Below, in pieces: positions 44,263 to 56,200 of a DNA stretch of 64,000 bases. A program made the position numbers and the translations under genes. Under the pieces are notes generated by a model. The model made no database searches, was not told where the DNA came from, and worked only from the letters and a program-made list of their open reading frames with translations. Within the stretch, counting starts at the first letter, position 1; every line of letters starts with the position of its first letter. Location: the NCBI GenBank assembly GCA_022495005.1, contig JAGYXB010000557.1, forward strand, positions 124,001 to 188,000. Reading direction: 5' to 3'. This DNA comes from Rhyacophila brunnea (lineage: Eukaryota; Arthropoda; Insecta; Trichoptera; Rhyacophilidae).

Positions 44263-47200
44263 TTATGAATAATTAATAATATATGTTATCCATTCCTTCA
44301 CTGGTGGTGTTGCGATATTGGTGAATACTCCTGGCTGCATAGCTCTGGCGCAGCCATATCCCCAAGATACCAGGCCATGGAGTGCTCCTCCCCATACCAG
44401 AGGACCCCCAGAGTCCAACTTAATGCAGATAAAAGCATCATTTAGTGTTTTATAAAACTTAAATTTTTATTTGATAAAAAAAATAAAAAATATCTAATAT
44501 TATTGGTACGCAAAATAAATGACTTTTACAGCGTTTAGAGTGGATTTAAATTGAATGTGTGAAAAAATTCAGTATTTTAAATTTGAAGTACATTCTATCA
44601 GTGTTATTATGGTATTATGTTAATTTAACATAATTATATAAAATAATTATTGTGACATCAACTTTGATTATTTTTACATATCCAGTTTTTCTATCGCAAT
44701 TCCTCTACCTAGGGATTATATTTATATGGGTATAAAGACAGTTATTTAGAACACGCACGTCAGTATTACACTCAACTGAGCATGCGTGAACTAAAACAGT
44801 TGGACGTAGGCGCGCATCGCGCTGCCCGCACCTATGCTGACTAATCTATCGCTGATATCTGAATACTTTATTTAATGCGACACATTCGAGAAATTTTATT
44901 TTGTTACTTCTCATTTTCTAAGCTCAGAAAGTTTCATTAATATTGGACAAATAATAGACAGACGAAAAAATATATTTTGTATTATAGTATCAAAAGGTAG
45001 ATACTTCGAAATCACAGATAGACACTTCAATTATATAGTTAACAATAGATAATAAAAATATTTAAAATTAATAGTATCATACCACGCAAGCGTCTCTTCC
45101 GCCATTCCTGTCTCCTGCACATAACATCTGCGCAGTGACGTTCAAAATGGTTCTGTAGAGCGCAACACATTCCCCATGAGGGAAAACCGGAAGCCCGACA
45201 GCTCGCAGGTAATCAGACGGATCTCCGCTTTCCTGCGCACGTAGCTAACGTCAGATCCAATGGATAGTATAATATCTTATTTTATTATAACCAGAAAAAT
45301 ACTATAAAAAATATATCTAGTCTACGACAATAATATAATTTGGTTAGATTACAGGGTTTAAATCCCGGGATATCGGGATAAGTATTGTAGATCCATACCC
45401 ATTATATCCAGTATTTATTGGTAAAGTAGGTTCCCATCTACACAATTAAAAGAATCATACTGAAACATATTTTTTCATAATGATTGAGTTATGATGAAGT
45501 TTTATAGGGATGTAAAAAAAGTTGTCGATACTTAATAAATAAATACGTACTAAATACTTGATTCAAATTTTCCCTGCTATGACTAAAATCTGTTGATTAA
45601 CCCATAATATATGGTTAAAATTACAAGTGCATATATTATATGATATTTACCACAATATTTAATAATCTATAACAACCTAAATCCCACCCCAAAGTATACT
45701 ATTAAATAAAATGATAAATGCCAATATATCCGTTGAATTATATTACTGTCTTGAGCTAAGGCTTATCAGCTAATAAAAGGGAGAATATTGTTCTAAATTG
45801 AAATTAAAATACGTTGAAAAAAAAGAAAATAACATTAAAACCAACAATTTATGAATAAATCGCAATAACGTCGTTTACTATCAATATTGAATTCAATTTC
45901 AATGAACTGTGAACTTATTGGTATTTGAAAATAAAAACCTTAAATATCGTAATGTTTTAGAAAATCTAAAATATACTGGAATCCTAAGAACGTCGGAATT
46001 AATAAATCGAGCGGAATCCCGGTATTAAAAACCCTAGCGCACACTATCGGCGTAACTTTATTCAGAAGTTGTTGGGTGTTTGAGCGTTGAATAATTTTTC
46101 CTTTCTCTTTTCACCTCATGAATAAGGGTTGAATGTATATAAGCACAACAAAAATTGACATATTTTTATAATACCTCTTTTTAGTTTAATAATTAATCAG
46201 TTTGGAAGTGATACGGTGAAAGAAAACTATAGCGAAACGCTAGCCCCTGCACGAGAAATGATAATAATTTATAATTACTAAGTAGCTGGTTTCATCAACC
46301 TATAACATCTCTTTAAAACGATAAATTTAATAATGAAGAAAATAAATTGAATAATTACAAGATAAAAAGATTTTTTTTATATCACGTTTTAAAATCTTCT
46401 GTTGAATCATATAAACTTGACAATATTCTATGTATTAATAAAAACTTTTTATTGTACTTGATAGAAATACTGAATAAGTATTATATAATATTGAAATGTC
46501 ATTTTGACATTTTATATTGATTTCCATAGTAACGCACGTACATATTAATAATTTAGTTGCTAGGACCCCTTTAGCAACAGACACTAATAATTTTCCATAC
46601 AAAACAGAATTAAGTAACTGAAAATGAATTCAATTCTGCTTAAAAATGGCTAAAACTATTAAAAGAATGCATTGTCGTCGTGTTCTAATATATTCTAAAA
46701 GTCTCAAATGTCTAGCTAGTCGGGAAGTTAGTTAAAAATCTTCAATCGTCCAATACAAATCTTGGACAGACAAGAAAAAAAATATACTGGACACACAAGA
46801 AAAAATCTGTACCGGACAAACAAGAATACGAGCTAATGAAAACGTGGTAAAAAGGGATCAAAATAAATAACTTATTGTATTTATTGAATGGAAATCATAT
46901 GAAAAACATTAAATAAATTGTATTCTCTTGGTCTGTTAACTCTAATATTCCAGCTAAAAGTAAGTGTATACCCTTTGTCAGGTACTGAAAATATTTCGAC
47001 AAATGCTATTTGTCAAAATGCGTCACATCCGATGGCTATTTACGATGTAGAAAATAATGTCACATACATTCTCTTAAATATCAGGAAGTTGTCTATTTTT
47101 ACCTAAAATATAGAAAATAATACGAAGGAAAAAAACCCTTACAAAGGGAAGGATAACTAACTTATCGTTTGTAAAAAGATTTCGTAAGGTGCCATCATGT

Positions 47201-50200
47201 TTTGTGTGAATATGAGTATGTCGTCTAAGTATTTTGTGAGTACCTACTTATAAAGGTATATAAAATACTCTTATGTATTTTATTGTAAACTGAATGAATT
47301 TTAGTACATTTAAATGCATCGTGCTTAATAAGATTAATAAATATATTTTTTTATTATTTTTTTTATATCAAGCGATTTAGATAAGTCAAAGGGTTGAATT
47401 GACAACATAATTCTGTGTGAAGAATAAATGTAGATGGATATTTGAATTTAAAAATAAGTTAAATTATCCAAATTAACTATAATGCATGAGTGAAAAAAAA
47501 ACCTTAGAATCAACCTTTAATTATGAAATAAATATCAAACATAAACATAGAATTTCGGATACAAATAAGTCCATCATTGAATCTTTTTTTGGCTCGGCTA
47601 AAAAGTAATCCAATGTCATCTTTCCTTTCGCATACAAAATTATGTATTGTTAAACATGGATAAAATTTGGGGATGCCTATATTCAGTTGTAGATCGCAAC
47701 GTTTGCTTCTGATAACGATAAGTACTCAAGTCTTACGTATTGTTACTATATATATATATATACTTATGTGATGTTTATACTTTTTTTTTTAAAAGTATTT
47801 GGTGTGTAATAAAAAAAGACTTCATTCAAAGAATAATGACCAAAAAACGTCAGAGATTATATTTTTCATCTTTTTTTTCTTTTATCCTCAAAGATTATTT
47901 AATTTTACTTCCGTGAGATTATAAATGAAGATTTTTGTGGAAAGGTCTCATTTTAATATGAAAAGGTTCTTTATAAGTGGGTAGTTTCAGATTTGAGCAA
48001 TTTTGTTGCTGAAAATGAAAAAAAGGCGGAAATATGCCTGTAGGACATTGGAGTTTCCATAAATAAAGTTGTTGAATCGGTAAGTCACTGAAAGTTATTT
48101 TAAATCAATATTTTGTTTCTTCAACAACCTTATACCATTTTTATTTTTACTGATGTACTCCAAATGTTGTTACCAATAGTTCCGGTTTAGCCGAAATCAT
48201 CCCGGAATTGAAGCACTTGTCTAGGATAACAGTTGGAGCTCACCCGAGATGCACAACATCCCGGATTTTTTTTAGAAAAACCAACCAATAAACGGAAATT
48301 CTTTAATTTCCCGGTAAAAACCGACTCGCATCGTGGACCAATGAAAATGGCGTAAAATGTTGGAATTTCGTAAAATATCCCGGAATTTCCTGAAAAAAGT
48401 TTGTATCCCTAACTTAGGTATGTGAACGTATTATTAATTAACTGGGTAGTGCCTGCTATATTTCCAAATCATGTCTGTGCCAGCTAAGATATTATCACGT
48501 CATGCTGCATGACATGCATATTTTATGAGTCAATCGTTATTAAATTGATTTATTAAAGACAAACATAATCTAAATTTTCGGCGTTACAGTGCCTAACCCA
48601 GACTCTTGACCATGTCTTAATTATTTTGAAGTCACCACACAGACCACCGTTACAAAATCTATCTACTGATTAAAAAAGTCCTTATCATCATGCCAGCTAC
48701 TCTAAATTCACTAATAGATAAAATCCCCTTTCTGTTATCTCAACTAGTCTTGGTTAATAGTATTTCTTTGTCTCGTTCCACTATATTTGGTAATCTCACG
48801 ATATAGTGGTTTTTTGTCCGTTTTTAGATATTTAAAATATATTGGGTAATACTGGATTTGTCGATCGATTAACTATTTATTTTTACATCTTGATCCAGTT
48901 TATCGTTTTCACCACCTAATAATTTGGTCATATATCTTTTTTCAATCCATACTGCGTCGTGCTACGCTTATTTTTTTAATCAAACATGATACATTTAATA
49001 TAAGTAATCTCTAATTTACTTTATTTATCTTGTCTTAGTTACCGAATCGTTTTGACATTATATTCATAAGGAAATCTCATATCTTAAAACCGCTATTAAA
49101 ACAAAGCTTGCATTATAATAACACGTAGGTATTTCCACGTGTATGGATTTACTGCTAGCAGGGCGCATTTTCGTGATCATAAAATTTTAAAAAAAACCAA
49201 ATGTGAAGACTTTTAGTAGCGAAAGTTACAAGATTGCATGGTATGATTAAAAAAGTTTAGCGGTTTCTGAGCGGCTATCGATAAAAAACGATAGTTTATT
49301 ATATTTATGTATTAAGTTATTATAATTGCTACAATAAGTTAACGTCTAAACTGTCAAAAAGTGCTATGTTTCAACAACCCCTCACTTTGCTGTGTTAACT
49401 TTTAGAGTGATATAGATAGTTTTGACAGCTTATACGGCTAACTTATTATAACAATTATAATATCTCAATACATAAATATGATAAACTGCTGTCAATAGCC
49501 GCCTTTGTATAGAATAGACCCATTGAAATAAACTAAATATACCGCGCAACATGCACGCAGCAACAACAAATGTTTCTCGCTGATAGTTGGAAAATGAGAT
49601 TGACATGTCAATCAGAATTTGTGTGTGTAAACAACAGAATTGTGACTGAAACTTTATTTACACGCTATTATTGACATTTAATCCAGGCAGGTGTCCAGAA
49701 ACTATAACTCATTTAAACTATTACTAAAATTTACTTATTCATCAAAGTAACATCGATTAAAATGAGATTTGAGAGGCAATATTTCAGTTATCCATTAAAC
49801 GGTTTTTCCCTAATAAACATGTTTCTCCAGACTCTAGATGCAAAGAAAGAATATAAAGATAATATTGTAGGTATCTGCCGCATATAAGAAAATATCGCAC
49901 GTTTAGGTGTTAACATTTTTATAGATAATAAAACATCAGAATTATTTTACCTTTGTGTATCCCCACCCGTAAACAGTCATCGTATCCCCCACATTTGGTA
50001 TGGAGTAATATTGTGGAAGATTTATAGGCTGCACGGTACTGGAATAAGTTAGTGGAGGATATATCTGAAAAAAAGTACGTTTATAAGACTAAATCACTTG
50101 TTATCCAATATTTAAATCGATTGAATACAATAAGTATCCTATATTATTTATAATACTTCCAATTAACTATTTCTTTTATTCAACGAATAATTCACAAGAT

Positions 50201-53200
50201 TTAAGAATGTACCATTCTGATTATTGAACATACATCATTTTGAAAAACCAAAGTAGCTTGATTTAGAAGAACGCTGATGAGTAGGTATTAAAAAGGCCAA
50301 AAGTTAAAATTTGTCGCAATTAGTACGTCACCTTGTAGCATAGAAGTAAATGCAACGGACGGGGCGTAAACCCATGCGATGCAGGGCTTGATCCCTGCCG
50401 GGGTGGCTTACTTTTTTTAAAAAAGATTTTTTCTATTGGTTATAATATATTTTCTCAGAAAGTGTTTTTCAAAATTAGAAATATTATTATTTAGGTACAT
50501 AACACTATAATAAGCGTGTAAACTTGGACGATGATTTTTCTTATTTGTGATGTAGGATTATTTTGATTACGATTCTTGGCAAACATAGTTGACTAGCGTC
50601 CGGCACTATAAACTAATTTAGAGGTTTTCAAAGTGTGTAGCTTGGCGCCTCGGGCGCCGTAATTAATTCTTAATAGCACTATAATATTATACAATTTGTC
50701 AGTTTGAATAATTATCATAAATTTTAATATATAATAATGTATTAATGTGTTATGATAATCGATGTACGTGGTTCAATAAATCCTTATTAGGAAATTTAAA
50801 AAATCAACAGAGCATATCACTATTAGAGTTCCGGACCTCAAAAAATCCATTTGCGATTACTTACCTCAATGAGGGTGAGGTTTTAGTTGTAGTTGTACTT
50901 AATATCAGCCAAATAAGTCACTGGGAGCGAAAAATAAAAGTAGGTAGATTTAAAGGTTTATCAAACTGTGTTGTTAATAATAAGTTTAACCACCCCGCTA
51001 ATGATGCGATGAAAAAAAAAAGTTTAAAAATTACTCTATGATTAATATGTACGTATACGTGTAACTCGTATCATATCCAATTTATGAAATGTTAGAAAGT
51101 TTAAATACATTAGTTGGTATTAAGCGTATTATTTAATCAAACTCTAATACTATTTTCGTCCAATTCGATTTTCGTAAAATCTAAACCAAAATTAGTAGCA
51201 TAGTTTCATAATAATATAAAGCGGAATCTACAGATTTGGTCACCAATACGAATATAATCGCATATTCAGTTTATGTATTTATTAAAAATAATCTGTCACT
51301 TAGTTTTTCTTTTCTTTATTCTTTGTATGTAGGTAATTGTAAATTCACAGATATTTTATTTTGAAAATGTAAACATTTTTTAATGCATAGGAGAGAGAAT
51401 AATAATTCACAGCTTTTGCTGATAAACAAACACACTAAAAGCGTATAAACGAATTGCTTTGCTTTCATTTTCATGCGAATATTTACAAGCGAGACGTGCT
51501 TTATGAAAACCGTGAAATGGCGATGAAAATTCTCTCGTTCGTCTTTGTACAAAGTAACGACACTCTCATACAATTTTAACGCCTAACTCTGTTCGCTGAA
51601 TTTTAAAAAGCGCGAAAGTTTATTTTAGTGAGTGATGCAATTTGTTTCAAAAATGTTAATCTCACAAATTGAGCTCTCAAAGATATTGAAGGTGTACACA
51701 AGAATATATACTGTATAAATCAGAATGCGGATAAATGACTTATTGAGATATCGTAAGATAACTCCAAGAAGAGTTATTAAGAAATTTGGGAAGAATAATT
51801 TACCCTGTTGTTCTGGCAATCTATTTGGAATATCTAATGCCTTTTATAAAACAATGACATGAAAATTAGGGATTGCAATACTAAATAAAAATACTAATGC
51901 CGGTATTATAAGCGGTAGGTATTCTTAAAGTATATAGAAAAAGCAAAGTATCTACTAATAAATAAAATATTATTATTAAACAAGGTTTTTAAAATATTAA
52001 TATTTTATAGCACGTGCCATTGCTGGTCTCTAAGGGCGTTGAAGGGCAACGGAAGTATACCAGACATCGCAAAATCCGATAAAAAACACCACATTAAACC
52101 TTGTTATGTTAATTAATACATTTTGTTTCCACTTTCAATACCGAATATACAGGTATTGCAATCCCTAATGGAAATACAAATCAGAAGGCGAACATAAACA
52201 TCCAACAAGACATTTTACTTTTCAATCTAAATTGCTATTTCAGAAATCGAAACTTCAGATGTATAAATACCATTGAATCCAGTTTTTACATATGGATGTA
52301 AAGAAAATTCGAAAGAAAGAATTCGAATGTGTTTGCAGGTAAAAATACAAATGAAGTGTGGTATATACAATACAACCACAAAATCTATGAAGAATTTTGT
52401 GAATACAACATAATTCAAATCGAATCATATCGAATAGGATGCACTAGTTTAAAGTAAAATGGTAATATTATATGTTTCTGGTTACAAAACCGTTTGGTCG
52501 GATAACTATTTGTAGGGCAAAATTAGTAGAAATTGGATGGCGTAAATATCCAAAAGCAATGAGATTCACGGATAGAGCATAGCGCAAGAGAAATTGTAAC
52601 CACGACAACTAGATAAGGCAAGAGCCTATCTTCGGATAACAGTTTTTTGATGAAATCTGGTTCAGAACTAATTATTTCTCAGTTTGTTACTGTGTTGTAA
52701 CTTTATTAGACATATTTACAGAATAAGTAACCATTTAAAAATGCTTTATTGAATAAATTTCAATATATACAGTGAATATTGAGTAATTATAAATTCAACG
52801 TGTCAATTAGCTTGAAAAACAAAAGAATTTTATAATTTTTGTTATCATAAAATAATTGTTGTAGCGCCTGTATATAACGCCTGGAATTACTGTCGGCAAT
52901 ATTGGTTATTTTAAAATATCGTGACAATAACTGTTTACACGTAAAAGTGCTGACTATCTCTCCAAACTCATTCTTCAAGAGTTAACGAGGCGCGATGTTT
53001 TCATTTTATACTACTATCTGACAAGTCGTATTGAAAATCGGAGCTCAAAATGAGTAGTTCGTTTTTTTACCGGCATGTTCTCTATCGCTATCTCGCTCTA
53101 TATTGCTCTACTGCGCAGGCGCAGATCGAAAATAATCTTACTTGCGCGCAATAAATCATCACAATTTGGAATCTTCCAATCTTGTTTGATTTATGCACGC

Positions 53201-56200
53201 AATCTTGCTAACTGCAGGATAATACATATTTCCCCATACATTTTCTTATTATTACTGTGCACAGTACATATATGAAGTGTAAACCGGGAGGGTATACTGC
53301 GCAGACGCAATAGGCCCACACACCGTCGTGTAGCGTGTGAAGTTGACTGGCTTTCAACTTTTCTCGGTAGATTGTTTACAATCTGCAAGTTAGCTTGTTC
53401 GATGATGACACTGGGCGACTTTACAATCAGATTGTAAATTCGCCAACAAACAGCTCGCAAAGTAGCTCAATGTAATTGACGCATTACTCTTAACGAATGA
53501 GATTGGAGAGATAGTCAGCACTTTTACGTGTAAACGGTCATTGTCATGGCAGTTTCAAATAAGCACAATTTCCGACAGCAATTCCATGCATGTGTACAGG
53601 CGCTTTTAGTAATGGATGAAATTAATAAATCAAATCTTACCTCCATCAAAGCAACATCATTGTCATTAACTTTGAGTACGAATTGAGGATGCTTAACAAT
53701 CTGTCGCAGCGAATGTTCACTTCCACCTTGCTTCTTTAGCCCCGATCCAACTCTCACCAGAGCTTGAGACACCAAAAACACATTTCCAAAGCAGTGAGCA
53801 GCTGTTACCGTCCATCTTTCATTCAGGATCGCTCCTCCGCAGATCTGGCGCGTCAGATATTCTAGCGCGATCTACGTATTTAACAATACAAATAATTGTA
53901 ATATTATAAGAAATCATAAAATGACACATTTTGTTTTAAATATATTTTTTTGTTTTGACTTGTAGTGACATCAATTGGCGAACATAATAAATGAAAGTTC
54001 GAACGGTAATGCAGTTTACTGCATTTTCATTTGTTTTAAAAATATGCTTTCACTTTTTATTATTTTTATTTGTTTTGAAACAAATGAATTACTTTTTCAC
54101 TTGTTCCTTTTGATTCCATCATTAAACGTGAAAAATTAAAAATAGTTCTGTGTTTTTAATATTACAGACTAGTTTTTACTAAAATCAGATAAAAGATTCA
54201 TAAGTAATCAAATATAATTTTGTTAGGGACAAAATGGATATGTACATTATTTAAAATAAATTTTTTTTTACACAGGCACTTATTTTAAATGAATATGATA
54301 AAATATGTAGATACAATCTATTCGAATGAAAATAAATGACTAAAAATTATTCTAATTTACATCGTCAGACGTGATAAAACTTCTTTTACGTGAAGGAATT
54401 ACAGAAGATAAAGCGATTAATAAATATTTATTTACTTAGTATAAATAATATTGCAAAGTTTTTAATAAGCTATGTTAATATTTCTCATAATATTGGGACA
54501 GACATAATTATATACTTGTTTACAAATAAAATAGATTTTCTTTTAAAAATAATTGTTGAGTTACACATATTTTATCTTCGTCCATCTTTTAATGAAAACA
54601 TTATTAAGGGCGAAGAAATTTAATTAATACTGATGAAAATATGAACATTATTGAGTATTTTTTAGAAAGTAGATGAACAGTGTGTCGTGCAAACAAATGA
54701 GAGTGTAATTTATATACTTATAGAATACATTTTAAGAAAATATTTGGAATGAAAGTATTAACTAAAGTCTAGACCTAAATTCTTGTCTTTTAATCATCTT
54801 AATAATAATAATATATTTAAATTGCGTCTTTTTTCCTAAAACAAATGAAAAAATACAATAAGAGAAATCTGATTATATCATTATCATAATGTGTAAGTGA
54901 GTCTCTGAATATATTTTTTTCAATGTAAATGAGTTAGTTAAATCAAATACATACTACACTTTAGTGTTTCTTTCACAAACCAATGTTCCACAAATGCTAA
55001 TAGTAAGTTAAAAAACGCCAATTGGATAAGAAAAGAGCCAATTTATTTAAATTTATATTTAAAAAAGTAATGATCTAATATTTTATTCACTGACTAGTTA
55101 CATTTACAATAAAAACATTTGTAGTTTGTGTTATTATTTTTACATATTTATTTCTTAAACAAAATCAACGTAGTTCTTAGTTTTTATATTATGATTATAT
55201 CTTAGTCATTAGGTACAATGTAATTATTACAATGTTCAATTTTCCGTGAGCCGAAAAAGGTTAAAAAAGTATATTCTCTGATTTAATTTGAAATAAAAGA
55301 ATATTAAACTTTACCTAGTATTTTACCACGTTTTTCTTAGCTCGTATTCTTGTTTATCCGGTGGTTGTTTATCCAGTAAAAATCCTGCAATCGATGTTTA
55401 ACTAACTTCCCGACTAGCTAGACATTTGAAACTTTTAGAATATATCAGAACACGATGCCAATGCATTCTTTTAATACTTTTAGCCATGTTTAATAAGCAG
55501 TCCAATCCACTATTATTGGTTGCTAAGGGGTGGTCCTAGCAACTAAATTATTAATATATACGTGCGTTACTATGGAAATCAAAATGACATTTCAGTATTC
55601 TATATTTGTTTGTTTGTTGCAAAATAGGAAAAAAAATGATTTGTTGACAATTGCCTTATTTGTCCTAAATTATTAATACATAGATTGTCAAGATTATATG
55701 ATTCAACAGAAAATTTAAAAACGTGGTATATAAAAAGTTCTTTTTATCTTGTAATTATTTTATGAATAAAATAATTGTATTACTATACAATACAAGATAA
55801 ATTTATAGAAACATTAAACTTAAATGTTAATAAATTTCATGAAAAACTTAGACATAATTTAAATTATTGTGAATCAGATTTATTCGTGAGTAAAATAGCA
55901 AAATGGTCGATTCAATAAAGAAGAAAAGATGGATATTTTATCGCATTTTGTATATAAAGTCGGTCACTATTTACGAGTAATAAAAGTTTATGGTGAGAAT
56001 AAAACGGGGCACGCGCGCAATGCGTCTTATTTCTACCAAACGAAAAAGGTCTTACGTTAAAAGGAGCTTGCTCGATGTTAATTATGTCCCCACCGACTAT
56101 TCTGCCTTGTCGCGTCCCTGGTGAAGAAAATTATAAACTTTATATTTATAAAATATTAATATTCATAACACTATAATCTTGAAAAAGGTATTTACATAAT

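Noticed and set aside
48175..48415. Possible hAT element with CCCGG-rich motifs
   Set aside because: Several CCCGGAATT-like words recur, but I could not define matching ends or a target duplication.
50745..51041. Plus-strand open frame of 98 codons
   Set aside because: No motif, intronic to gene A on the opposite strand, and composition follows the background.
51316..51573. Minus-strand frame with a signal-peptide-like stretch ([17 protein letters not shown])
   Set aside because: It sits inside intron 3 of gene A, no protease exon follows in phase, and the true signal exon of gene A was found at 58087-58153.
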